Assembly: GCA_003222135.1 (NCBI GenBank)
Contig: QHUM01000069.1
Span: 1 to 55,597, forward strand
From: Gemmatimonadota bacterium
GTDB lineage: Bacteria > Gemmatimonadota > Gemmatimonadetes > Gemmatimonadales > GWC2-71-9
Reading direction: 5' to 3'
Length of the DNA stretch: 55,597 bases
Numbering within the stretch: the stretch's first letter is position 1; every line of letters starts with the position of its first letter. The translations under genes and the position numbers were made by a program. This document shows positions 9,531 to 19,522 of this stretch, piece by piece. The notes under the pieces are model-generated. The model saw nothing but the letters and a program-made list of their open reading frames with translations, was not told where the DNA came from and searched no databases.

Positions 9531-11066
9531 TCAGGGCAGCGCGTTCTCGTGCGAAACCCGGTACGTCGCGGCGATCGAGCCGAGCCAGCGGGTGTCGCTC
9601 GCGCCGGTCACGTGGCCGGCGTTATGGATCAGGTGCACGCCGCCGTTGCCGGTCAGCTCGAACGCGCCGAGCCGGCAGTGGCCCCCTAAAGCGAGCCGCA
9701 CCGTCCGTTCCACCACCCCCTGGAACAGGGTGGCGGTGCCCGGATAGTCGGCGACCAGGGGATGTGGCAGCCGGGGATCGCCCTCGCCCTGGCGCAGCGC
9801 CGTCAGCTCCGGCTCGAGCAGCAGCCCGGGACGCGCCAAGACGCTCAGCTTGAAGGTCGCCTGATCGTAATCCGCGAAGTTGCGACCCGTGCCGAGCAGA
9901 TGGTACAGGGGGACCTGGAGATCGTCCTCGTTGCGGTAGGTGAGGTTCGCGACCTGCGTGTAGAACAGCTGCCACCCGACGGCCGCGCGGCGCACCCGAC
10001 CCTTGGCGCCCACCGTGAAGGCGTAGCTCGTGGGCTTGAGATCGCCTGCGCTTTTCCGTGAGACCTGAATGTCGTCCAGCATGAACTGGCCGAACGCCGT
10101 GGTCGTGCCGCGCCGTTCCACGTCGAAGCCGAGAAAGCTGTTCACGTTCGTGCCGGTGTTCGAGCCTCGTATGTAGGTCCACGTGGCGGGATTCAGGAAC
10201 CACAGCTCGAGTTGACGCCCGACGCCCGACCAGACGCCCGCTTGCCACAGCGCGAACGTCCAGCGGCCGGGGGGCCGGATCCACAGGCGGCTCATCGACA
10301 GATACCGATTCACGGGGGCTCCCGTGGCATCGACCCGGGTGTCGAGCTGGGCCGCGATCACCTGGAGCCGGACCCGCGCGGCCCCGAGTGCCACGTGCAG
10401 GTGATCCAGACCGTACGGGTCGTCCGACACGAGCACACCCTGCACGCCGCTCGGCCCCCAGTTGCGCGCGAGGGTGCCGAAGAACAGCTCGCCCTGGCGC
10501 CACTGGGCGCTGACGTACGCCTCGGGGAACGCCGTCGCGTTGTCCGCCTTACCGTACCAATCGGGATCGAACTGCAGGCGCGTGTCGACGACGGGATGGC
10601 TCACCAGCACGACCGGGCCGAACGTCAGGTGCAGATCGAGCCCCGCGCTCGCGAATCCGCGTCGCACCGCCCGGCGCGGGGGAAGGCCGCGGTCCAGCTC
10701 GAGCGGATCGCGGAACGCGTGCGTGGCGGCGGCGATGCCTACCGCGCCCTCGATCCGGTAGAACGGGGCGGGCCGCCGGTCGGCGAGCGCCGTAAGTACC
10801 AGCCGCACCGTGCGGCGGGTGACGGCGCTGACCCGCACCGTGTCGGCCGCCCGGAGCGCCCGCACCAGGTCGCCGCGCCTGAGCGGCCGGGTGAGCGGCG
10901 TGGGATCCGCGATCACGCCGGTCGCGATCAAGTGCTCCACGTACGGCATTGCCCAGTGCTGCAGCGGCACGTAGGGGGAGGCCTCCTGTGCGGCGAGCGC
11001 GGCCCCGCCCGTCAGGGCGGGGACGACGCATGCCAGAGCGACGCAAAGAGCCAGCCGGAGGCGCAT
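9531..11066 (-). CDS. Capsule-assembly Wzi-family outer-membrane protein (copy B)
   Basis: 511 aa from the ATG whose complement ends at 11066. A longer frame upstream (to 11375) lacks signal-peptide character and would run into the divergent gene. Signal peptide MRLRLALCVALACVVPAL, then the same Wzi-like N-terminus as copy A (HWAMPYVEHLIATGVIADP) and a beta-rich body with NWGPSGVQG, TNVNSFLG and a late LRQGEGDPRLPHP also present in copy A. First gene of a minus-strand run of three (Wzi B, Wzi A, hldA); gaps are 50 and 16 nt. Paralogues kept side by side may have different polysaccharide specificity (inference). Confidence 0.78.
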   Translation of the reverse strand: MRLRLALCVALACVVPALTGGAALAAQEASPYVPLQHWAMPYVEHLIATGVIADPTPLTRPLRRGDLVRALRAADTVRVSAVTRRTVRLVLTALADRRPAPFYRIEGAVGIAAATHAFRDPLELDRGLPPRRAVRRGFASAGLDLHLTFGPVVLVSHPVVDTRLQFDPDWYGKADNATAFPEAYVSAQWRQGELFFGTLARNWGPSGVQGVLVSDDPYGLDHLHVALGAARVRLQVIAAQLDTRVDATGAPVNRYLSMSRLWIRPPGRWTFALWQAGVWSGVGRQLELWFLNPATWTYIRGSNTGTNVNSFLGFDVERRGTTTAFGQFMLDDIQVSRKSAGDLKPTSYAFTVGAKGRVRRAAVGWQLFYTQVANLTYRNEDDLQVPLYHLLGTGRNFADYDQATFKLSVLARPGLLLEPELTALRQGEGDPRLPHPLVADYPGTATLFQGVVERTVRLALGGHCRLGAFELTGNGGVHLIHNAGHVTGASDTRWLGSIAATYRVSHENALP

Positions 11067-11137
11067 GGGCCTGGCGAATGTGAACCCGACCGGGGGGGAT
11101 GGCAACTCAGGGGCCGGTGTGGGTCGCGTCTTTCCAT

Positions 11138-11143
11138 TAAGTT
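11138..11143 (+). promoter_or_regulatory. Candidate -10 element (TAAGTT) of the EamA gene
   Basis: TAAGTT fits TANNNT and lies 10 nt before the ATG at 11154, with no Shine-Dalgarno between. The same hexamer precedes rpsU (21077). The 87-bp space between divergent genes must hold promoters for both directions. Confidence 0.4.
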
Positions 11144-11153
11144 GTCCCGGCCC

Positions 11154-12053
11154 ATGTCGCCGCTCGTCGTCCTCATCGTCGCCGTCCTGGCCACCACCTA
11201 CGCCGGCCCGATCGTCCGGTTGGCGGCCGCGCCGGCGGTCGCGATCGCGTTCTGGCGGCTCGCCCTGGTGCTCCCGGTGACGTTCGGACTGGCGATCCGT
11301 GAGCGGCAGCGCACCAGGCCCGTGCGGGAGGCGTTCCCCCTGATGCTGCTCTCGGGGTTGCTCCTCGCCGTGCACTTCTGGACGTGGATCGCGTCACTCA
11401 AGTTCACGTCGGTGGCGAGCTCGGTGGTGCTCGTCTCGCTGAAGCCCGTGTTCGCGTGGAGCGTGGCGGCGCTGTGGCTCGGGGAGCATCCCGGGCGCAC
11501 CGAGCGCCGGGGTATCGCGCTCGCCGTGGCGGGAGCCACGCTGATCGGGCTGGGCGACGCGCGCCTGTCACTCGGCGCCGCCGCCGGCGACGCGCTGGCT
11601 CTGGCGGGCGCGCTCACGGGCGCGGGCTACTACGTGATCGGGCGACGCGTGCGCCGCACGGTGGGCGTCTGGAGCTACGCGTCCGTCGTGTACGCGGTCG
11701 CGGCGGTGTGCCTCGGACTCGTCGCGGCGCTGCGTGACGCGCCGCTCACCGGGTTCGGCGGCCGCGACTGGACGGTGTTCGGCGCGCTGGCGGCCGGGCC
11801 GATGCTGATCGGCCACACCGGGATGAACTACGCGCTCAAGCACTATCGCGCGACGACGGTGAACGTCGCCGCGTTGGGGGAGCCGGTGGGCGCGAGCCTG
11901 ATCGCGTGGCTGGTGCCGGCGATCCACGAGGTGCCGGCGCCTACGACGGTGATCGGCGGCTTGCTCGTGCTGGTGGGGATCGGGTTGTCGGTGGGGGGTG
12001 AGACGTCCCAGGTCTCCATCCCGAAGGATGGGCTGGGCGAGGCACAACACTGA
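11154..12053 (+). CDS. EamA/DMT-superfamily transporter
   Basis: 299 aa from ATG 11154. About ten hydrophobic segments in two repeats, the layout of EamA (drug/metabolite transporter) permeases of the inner membrane. Examples are LVVLIVAVLATTYAGPIV, FPLMLLSGLLLAVHFWTWI and the late TTVIGGLLVLVGIGLSV. The typical end-of-repeat motifs are visible: SVVLVSLKPVFAWSVAALWLGE in the first half and NVAALGEPVGASLIAWL in the second. Substrate unknown. The longer in-frame extension upstream is a hydrophilic shadow of the opposite-strand Wzi gene and is not used. The stop codon lies within a palindrome (see 12050-12105). Confidence 0.85.
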   Translation: MSPLVVLIVAVLATTYAGPIVRLAAAPAVAIAFWRLALVLPVTFGLAIRERQRTRPVREAFPLMLLSGLLLAVHFWTWIASLKFTSVASSVVLVSLKPVFAWSVAALWLGEHPGRTERRGIALAVAGATLIGLGDARLSLGAAAGDALALAGALTGAGYYVIGRRVRRTVGVWSYASVVYAVAAVCLGLVAALRDAPLTGFGGRDWTVFGALAAGPMLIGHTGMNYALKHYRATTVNVAALGEPVGASLIAWLVPAIHEVPAPTTVIGGLLVLVGIGLSVGGETSQVSIPKDGLGEAQH

Positions 12054-12105
12054 AGCGTGGTGTGCTTCAGCACAGTGCTGCGCCGAGCCCACGCTTCAGC
12101 GTGGG
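12050..12105 (+). repeat. REP-like palindrome cluster between EamA gene and asparaginase
   Basis: Three short palindromes follow one another: CTGAAGC..GCTTCAG (12050-12070), AGCAC-A-GTGCT (12069-12079) and CCCACGC-TTCA-GCGTGGG (12088-12105). The motif ACGCTTCAG recurs on both strands, as in bacterial REP-type repeats. There is no T-tract, so it is not an ordinary intrinsic terminator. The transporter stop codon (12051-12053) falls inside the first stem. Confidence 0.6.
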
Positions 12106-12120
12106 AAAGGAGGCGATGGC

Positions 12121-13125
12121 GTGAGGGTGGAGCAGGTCAGAGGTAGCACAGTCGAAGCCTGGCACGACGTCCACGTCGCCGTCGTCGACCGCGCTGGGAA
12201 GCTCGTCGCCCAGGCGGGAGATCCCGGCCTCGTCACCTTCTGGCGCTCGGCGGCGAAGCCGTTCCAGGCGCTCCCGCTCGCGGCGGACGGAGTCCTCGAG
12301 CGGTTCGGTATCACGACCGAAGAGCTCGCGCTGTGCTGCGCGTCGCACTCGAGCGAGCCGCAGCACGTGGCAATCGTGCGCGACTTACTCAGGAAGATCC
12401 AGTGCAGCGAGCGCGACCTGTTGTGCGGTCCCCACGCCCCGCTCTCCGAAAGCGTAGCGCGGGACTACGCGAGCCGCGGCGTACGGCTCACGGCGATCCA
12501 TTCGAACTGCTCGGGAAAGCACGCCGGGATGCTGGCGCTCGCGCGCCATCACGCGTGGCCGACGGCGTTCTACACCCGTGTGGAGCATCCCGTACAGCAG
12601 CGCTGCCTCGAGGAGGTGAGCCGCTGGACGGACTTGCCGCAGCACGAGATCCGGACGGCGGTGGACGGCTGCGGCGTGGTGTGCTACGGGCTGCCGCTGC
12701 GCAAGATGGCGCTAGCCTACGCGCGACTGGCGATTGCGGATTTCGGATTGCGGATTGCGGATTCGCAGGGGGAAGGTCAAATCCGCAATCCGCAATCCGC
12801 AATCGTGCAATCCATGCTCCGCCACCCCGAGCTGATTGCCGGCACTGGCCGCCCGTGTACCGATCTGATGCGCGCTCATCCCGGTCGCGTGCTCGTGAAG
12901 GTAGGTGCCGAGGGGGTGTATTGCGCGCTGCTGGTGGGCGAAGGGCTCGGTGTGGCGCTCAAGGTGCCGGACGGCCACGGGGTGGCGGCGGCGCTCGCGC
13001 TGGCAGCCGTGCTGGAGGAGCTGGGTATGCGGCCGCGCCCGGCGTCGCTCGGCCCGCGGCCCAACGTGAACACGCGGGGCGAGACGGTGGGCGAGCTGCG
13101 GGTAAATGGGGGGCTCGGGGAATGA
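12121..13125 (+). CDS. L-asparaginase of the rhizobial AnsA/ReAV type
   Basis: 334 aa from GTG 12121, set by a strong AAAGGAGG 7 nt upstream. It would hydrolyse L-asparagine to aspartate and ammonia. Family signatures: SAAK (residues 43-46, the Ser-x-x-Lys nucleophile tandem), SHSSEPQH (75-82), NCSGKHAG (C130 and K133) and DGCGV (C184); in ReAV the corresponding Cys/Lys/Cys residues bind zinc. HPELIAGTGRPC and VKVGAEGVY follow. The odd feature is residues about 205-228, which are encoded entirely by a GATTGCG hairpin element (12732-12804). It sits in the variable stretch between YARLA and MLRHPEL, in frame, with all catalytic motifs intact, so the enzyme is probably functional with an extra loop. 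Confidence 0.85.
   Translation: MRVEQVRGSTVEAWHDVHVAVVDRAGKLVAQAGDPGLVTFWRSAAKPFQALPLAADGVLERFGITTEELALCCASHSSEPQHVAIVRDLLRKIQCSERDLLCGPHAPLSESVARDYASRGVRLTAIHSNCSGKHAGMLALARHHAWPTAFYTRVEHPVQQRCLEEVSRWTDLPQHEIRTAVDGCGVVCYGLPLRKMALAYARLAIADFGLRIADSQGEGQIRNPQSAIVQSMLRHPELIAGTGRPCTDLMRAHPGRVLVKVGAEGVYCALLVGEGLGVALKVPDGHGVAAALALAAVLEELGMRPRPASLGPRPNVNTRGETVGELRVNGGLGE
12732..12804 (+). repeat. GATTGCG heptad hairpin, copy a (inside asparaginase)
   Basis: Left arm 12732-12763 is four 7-bp units plus GATT (second unit GATTTCG). The loop is about 16 nt. Right arm 12780-12804 is the complementary AATCCGC repeated three times plus AATC. The element is read through in frame by the asparaginase gene, giving LRIAD-type peptide from the left arm and RNPQSAI from the right arm. 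Confidence 0.93.
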
Positions 13126-13128
13126 AAC

Positions 13129-13145
13129 GATTGCGGATTGCGGAT
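13129..13145 (+). repeat. GATTGCG heptad repeat, copy b (left arm only)
   Basis: Two units plus GAT immediately after the asparaginase stop. No inverse arm follows before the next gene, so this is a fragment or a minimal copy. Confidence 0.8.
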
Positions 13146-13159
13146 GGCGAAATGGTAAT

Positions 13160-13805
13160 GTGAGTGCCGACCAAGTGACCGTCCTCGATCCCCCGACGGT
13201 AGCCCTCGTGCGGGTCGCCGCCGCCCTCGCGGAAGGGAAGATCGCGGTGCTGCGGGACCGCCTTGCCGCGGCGCGGACCGCCGCGGTACCCGACCGCTGG
13301 ATCGAGGAGCTCTTGCTCCAGAGTCTCCTCGTCGTGGGCTACCCGCTCGCACTGGTCGCGTTCGGCGTGTGGCGTGAGGTCAGTGGCGCCATGTCCGGGC
13401 CCGCCGAGGGCGGCGGGGAGGAGCTGGCGCACGAGGACTGGCAGTCGTGGGCGGAGCGCGGCAGCGCGGTGTGCGCCGCGGTGTACGGGCGCGCCTACCA
13501 CAAGCTGCTCCTCAACCTGCGGGCGCTGCATCCGGCCCTCGAGGACCTGGTGCTCGTGGACGCGTACGGCAAGGTGATTGGCCGCCCGGGGCTCGACTTG
13601 AAGCGGCGCGAGCTGTGCACCGTCGCCGCGATCGCCGTCCTGGGGACGGCGCAGCAGCTGCACTCTCACCTGCGCGGGTCGCTGAACACCGGGGCGACAC
13701 GGGCCGAGGTGGAGGCGGTGCTGGCGGTGATCGACGGGGATCTGGATGCGGAGCGGCGGCGCTCGGCGCGTGAACAGTGGGACGATGTGCGGCAACGGAA
13801 ACTCT

Positions 13806-13807
<2 letters not shown>
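13160..13807 (+). CDS. Carboxymuconolactone decarboxylase-like (AhpD-fold) protein
   Basis: 215 aa from GTG 13160; other in-frame starts upstream lie inside heptad copy b. The C-terminal half has the CMD signature: LDLKRRELCTVAAIAVLG then QLHSHLRGSLNTGATRAEVE, which corresponds to the family's His-(x)n-NxGxTxxE helix pair. An internal YHKLLLNLRALHPALEDLVL segment suggests the all-helical fold. The redox CxxC motif of AhpD itself is not present, so a peroxidase-reductase role is doubtful and the reaction is unknown. No obvious pathway partner is adjacent. Confidence 0.75.
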
Positions 13808-16346
<2,539 letters not shown>

Positions 16347-16351
<5 letters not shown>

Positions 16352-16650
16352 ACCCCGGGGCATGGTCCCGGGATCGATCTACCCGAATTTCTTGAACCCC
16401 GGGGCATGGCCCCGGGGTCGGTCTACCCGAATTTCTTGAAGCCCGGGGCATGTCCCCCGGGTCGGTCTACCCGAATTTCTTGAAGCCCGGGGCAGGCCCC
16501 GGGGTCGGTCTACCCGAGTTTCTTGAACCCCGGGGCATGGCCCCGGGGTCGGTCTACCCGAGTTTCTTGAACCCCGGGGCATGGCCCCGGGGTCGGTCTA
16601 CCCGAGTTTCTTGAACCCCGGGGCATGGCCCCGGGGTCGGTCTACCCGAA
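16347..16650 (+). repeat. REP array, seven 43-44 bp units, upstream of RAYT
   Basis: Units begin (CTTGAA) at 16347, 16391, 16435, 16479, 16522, 16566 and 16610. Each holds a palindrome with 9-bp arms, CCCCGGGGC and GCCCCGGGG, around a 3-base centre, followed by TCGGTCTACCCGA. On the minus strand the palindrome is preceded by GTAG, the tetranucleotide typical of REP sequences recognised by RAYT transposases. The array fills the whole 309-bp space between dprA and the transposase; no gene is hidden in it. Confidence 0.92.
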
Positions 16651-16660
16651 GGGGTTGGGT

Positions 16661-17053
16661 GTGAGCAAGGCGGGCCACAGGAGCTTCGCGCTCTTTGCGC
16701 ACGTCACATGGCATACGAGTCGGCGCGAACATAGCGTCCGCCAGACCGATGTTGCAACCGTCACTCGGGCTCTTCTCGAGTGCGCCGCTCGGAACTCCGT
16801 ACACGTCCTCGCGCAGGCAGTCATGGCCGACCACGTCCACGTGCTGGTCAGCTTTCGGCCCGACTTGTCACTGATGCCCTTCATTCGGGATGCGAAGTCG
16901 GAGTCGGCGCGCCGGGTGAACGGCCCGCACCGTCGTCGGCTCACATGGGCGCGCGGCTACTTCGCAGGCTCGGTCTCCCATAGTCACATCCCGACCGTGC
17001 GGGCCTACCTCGCAAGACAACCCCTCCGCCATCCGGATAGCGTGCCCGCCTGA
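16661..17053 (+). CDS. REP-associated tyrosine transposase (RAYT, IS200-like Y1 family)
   Basis: 130 aa from GTG 16661, chosen because AAGGGG lies about seven nt upstream; an ATG at 16625 is inside a REP palindrome. Y1 HUH motif: MADHVHVLV (H58-V-H60). Candidate nucleophile Tyr: VRAYLARQ (Y116), after the typical WARGYFAGSVS. These single-strand nucleases cut and join REP hairpins; RAYTs are usually single-copy and domesticated rather than freely mobile. It is flanked on both sides by REPs in opposite orientation: GTAG faces out on the + strand just after the stop (17054) and on the minus strand upstream. That is the classic REPtron layout. Confidence 0.88.
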   Translation: MSKAGHRSFALFAHVTWHTSRREHSVRQTDVATVTRALLECAARNSVHVLAQAVMADHVHVLVSFRPDLSLMPFIRDAKSESARRVNGPHRRRLTWARGYFAGSVSHSHIPTVRAYLARQPLRHPDSVPA

Positions 17054-17259
17054 GTAGACCGACCCCGGGGCCATGCCCCGGGGTTAACCGAATCGGGGTG
17101 TGTTCCCGGGCCAGGCCCGGGGGGTTAACCCAATCGGGGTGTGTTCCCGGGGCCATGCCCCGGGCTCGGTCGACCCGAGGTGCTTGAACCCCGCGGCGTG
17201 GCCGCGGGGTCGGTCTACCCGAGTTCCTCGAGCCCCGGGGCCATGCCCGGGGGTTAACC
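17054..17259 (+). repeat. REP array downstream of RAYT
   Basis: About five diverged REP palindromes. The first (GTAG at 17054-17057, palindrome 17063-17083) is in the orientation opposite to the upstream array. Another, around 17190-17212, has arms CCCCGCGGC and GCCGCGGGG: both arms changed together relative to the consensus, so pairing is kept. GGTTAACC recurs three times beside the palindromes. Confidence 0.85.
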
Positions 17260-17281
17260 AACGACACTTTGCCTCTATACT
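17254..17281 (+). promoter_or_regulatory. Candidate hemW promoter
   Basis: TTAACC (17254-17259), 16-bp spacer, TATACT (17276-17281), then 8 nt to the GTG start. The -35 is the edge of the last REP unit. No Shine-Dalgarno is present, so the transcript is probably leaderless. Confidence 0.45.
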
Positions 17282-17289
17282 TTCCCCAG

Positions 17290-18453
17290 GTGCGCCACCT
17301 CTACGTCCACGTCCCCTTCTGCGTGCGCCGCTGCTCCTATTGTGACTTCTCGATCGCGGTCCGGAAGCGCATCCCGGCTGGCGAGTACGTGGACGCAGTG
17401 CTCCGGGAAGTGGAGATGGTCCGCGCGGCTGACCCCGGGGCGGCGACCGAGGGCCCGGAGGGCCCGAAGAACGCACCGGATGACGGTCTCGAAACGCTCT
17501 ACTTGGGTGGCGGCACCCCGTCGCTGCTTCCGCCAAATGCGCTGGCAATGCTCGTCACGTCCTTGCTTGACGCCTTTGGCGCGACGCCTTCGCGTGACGC
17601 CGTTGAAGTAACGGCGGAGGCCAATCCCGAGGACGTGACGCTCGAACATGCAACCGCCTGGCGCCGCGCCGGCGTGAACCGCGTGAGCCTCGGCGCCCAG
17701 TCATTCGATGACACTGTGCTGCAATGGATGCACCGCTCCCACGACGCCGCACGCATCACCTCGGCGGTGCGGACGCTCCGGGACGCGGGGATCGACAACA
17801 TCTCGCTCGACCTGATCTTCGCCCTGCCCGCGGAGCTCGAGCGCGACTGGGAGCGGGACCTGGAGCTGGCCCTGTCCCTGCATCCCGATCACCTGTCGCT
17901 GTACGGGCTCACAGTGGAAGAGCGGACGCCGCTCGCCCGCTGGATCTCACGCGGGGCCGTCGCGCCTCCGGAAGATGACCGCTACACCGAGGAGTATTTG
18001 CTGGCGCACGTGCGGCTGGCGGCGTGCGGCTATCATTTCTACGAGGTCTCCAACGCCTCTCGGGACGAGGCTCGGTCGCGTCACAACTCGGCGTACTGGT
18101 CCGGTCGCCCCTACGTCGGGCTCGGCCCCGCAGCCCACAGCTACGACGGCCGCGCGCGTCGTTGGAACGTCGCCCCGTGGCCGGCGTACGCCCACGCGAT
18201 CGCGGCGGGCCGCTCCCCGGTCGAATCCACCGAAGTTCTCACGGCGGAGCAACGGGAGCTTGAGCGGCTCTATCTGGCGTTGCGCACCGACGCGGGGGTG
18301 GCGCGCACCACGTGTCCGCCCGACCGCCTGACCGCCTGGGCGGGGGCGGGGTGGGTGGAGGTGACCGCCGAGTCGGTGCGGTGCACTCCCCAGGGCTGGC
18401 TGCGGCTCGACTCTCTGGTGCGCGACTTGACCGAGCCCCAAGCGGCGAGCTAA
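17290..18453 (+). CDS. hemW: Radical-SAM heme chaperone HemW (coproporphyrinogen oxidase-like)
   Basis: 387 aa from GTG 17290; a TTG at 17269 would start inside the likely promoter. Radical-SAM motif FCVRRCSYC (C11, C15, C18) and GGGTP downstream, then the HemW-type LYLGGGTPSLL, NPEDVT, RVSLGAQSF and SLDLIFALP. The C-terminal wing has the family's SRHNSAYW and GLGPAAHSY. HemW is a heme-binding radical-SAM protein that delivers heme to membrane enzymes; older annotations call it anaerobic coproporphyrinogen III oxidase, and the extra catalytic N-terminal region of HemN is absent here. Confidence 0.92.
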   Translation: MRHLYVHVPFCVRRCSYCDFSIAVRKRIPAGEYVDAVLREVEMVRAADPGAATEGPEGPKNAPDDGLETLYLGGGTPSLLPPNALAMLVTSLLDAFGATPSRDAVEVTAEANPEDVTLEHATAWRRAGVNRVSLGAQSFDDTVLQWMHRSHDAARITSAVRTLRDAGIDNISLDLIFALPAELERDWERDLELALSLHPDHLSLYGLTVEERTPLARWISRGAVAPPEDDRYTEEYLLAHVRLAACGYHFYEVSNASRDEARSRHNSAYWSGRPYVGLGPAAHSYDGRARRWNVAPWPAYAHAIAAGRSPVESTEVLTAEQRELERLYLALRTDAGVARTTCPPDRLTAWAGAGWVEVTAESVRCTPQGWLRLDSLVRDLTEPQAAS

Positions 18454-18456
18454 ATT
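18427..18456 (+). promoter_or_regulatory. Candidate sigma-70 promoter of hrcA-dnaJ
   Basis: TTGACC (18427-18432), 18-bp spacer, TAAATT (18451-18456), inside the end of hemW. It is placed so that the palindrome at 18449-18468 covers the -10 and the start site. Confidence 0.5.
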
Positions 18457-18468
18457 GTTAGCAGCTAA
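18449..18468 (+). promoter_or_regulatory. Palindromic candidate operator before hrcA (not a CIRCE)
   Basis: GCTAA-ATTG-TTAGC-A-GCTAA: two overlapping inverted repeats share the central TTAGC. The arms resemble the outer TTAGC/GCTAA of CIRCE, but the ACTC/GAGT parts and the 9-bp spacer are missing. Autoregulation by HrcA through this site is inference. Confidence 0.4.
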
Positions 18469-18481
18469 GAGGTTGGGTGAT

Positions 18482-19522
18482 ATGTCGCAGTCCCTAACAG
18501 AGCGCGAACGGCAGGTGCTCGAAGCCGTTATCGAGACCTACGTTGAGACCGCCGAGCCGGCGGGGAGTCGGACTATCTCCCGGCGGTCCGGGATGATGCT
18601 GTCCGCAGCGACCATACGCAACACGATGAGCGACCTCGAGGAAAAGGGATTCCTGTACCACCCCCACACCTCCGCGGGCCGCATCCCGACCGACCTCGCT
18701 TATCGCGTGTACGTCGACTCGTTGATGCGGCTGCCCCCGGTCTCGCTGTCCGACTCGGACCAAATCCGCGAAGAGTTGACGGGAGAGCGCACCGCCGTGG
18801 ACCGGATCCTGGAGCGAGCCGCGCAGGTGCTCGGCGTGCTCACCAAGGAGCTGGGGGTCGCCGTGGGCCCGTCGCTGGACGACGCGCTGCTCGAGCGCCT
18901 CGAGCTGTTGCAGATCTCCTCGGAGCGGCTGCTGCTGGTGCTGTCGCTCAAGAGCGGTGTGGTGCGCACCATCTTCGTCGAGGTGCCGTCACACATGGCG
19001 CCCGAAGCAGTCCGACACGTCGCGGTGGTGCTGAACGAGCGGCTCGGCGGGCTCACGCTGCGCGAGATCCGCGGCACGCTGTCCGATCGGCTGCGCGACG
19101 CGGCGGGCGATTCCGGCGCGCACGAGCTCCTCAACATCTTCATTCAAGAGGCAGACGAGCTGTTCGACGTGCCGGCGAGCGGCGCCGCCGCCGCCGGCGT
19201 CGTGCTCGGCAGCGCGCAGCTGCTCGCCGGCCAGCCGGAGTTCGCGACCCAGGAACGGCTGCAGGGGCTGCTCCAAGTCACGGAGCGGCGCGATCTGCTG
19301 CGCCAGGCGCTCGCCCAGCGGCTGGGCGACGGTCTCACCATCACGATCGGCAGCGAGCACCGGGATTCGCGCCTCGCGCCCTTCACGCTCGTGACGGCGT
19401 CGTATCGGCTGGGCGCTCTGTCGGGCGTCATCGGGGTGCTGGGTCCGACGCGGATGGCCTACGACAAGATCGTCGCCCTGGTCGATCACACGAGCCGCCT
19501 CGTCGGGGAGTTGCTCGAATGA
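18482..19522 (+). CDS. hrcA: Heat-inducible transcription repressor HrcA
   Basis: 346 aa from ATG 18482 with AGAGG about nine nt upstream; a TTG at 18455 would lie in the promoter. N-terminal winged helix: LTERERQVLEAVIETYVE, GSRTISRR, LSAATIRNTMSDLEEKGF and HTSAGRIPT, all highly typical of HrcA. The rest is the GAF-like and dimerisation region (IGSEH near the end). HrcA represses chaperone genes in the absence of stress. It overlaps dnaJ by four nt (ATGA). grpE and dnaK, its usual neighbours, are not in the window. Confidence 0.95.
   Translation: MSQSLTERERQVLEAVIETYVETAEPAGSRTISRRSGMMLSAATIRNTMSDLEEKGFLYHPHTSAGRIPTDLAYRVYVDSLMRLPPVSLSDSDQIREELTGERTAVDRILERAAQVLGVLTKELGVAVGPSLDDALLERLELLQISSERLLLVLSLKSGVVRTIFVEVPSHMAPEAVRHVAVVLNERLGGLTLREIRGTLSDRLRDAAGDSGAHELLNIFIQEADELFDVPASGAAAAGVVLGSAQLLAGQPEFATQERLQGLLQVTERRDLLRQALAQRLGDGLTITIGSEHRDSRLAPFTLVTASYRLGALSGVIGVLGPTRMAYDKIVALVDHTSRLVGELLE

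Noticed and set aside
10212..11153. N-terminal extension of the EamA protein back to 10212
   Set aside because: It runs antisense through Wzi copy B, is hydrophilic and has no family similarity; the ATG at 11154 starts directly at the first membrane segment.
18449..18468. CIRCE element before hrcA
   Set aside because: Only the outer TTAGC/GCTAA bases agree; the 9-bp spacer and the ACTC/GAGT cores are missing.
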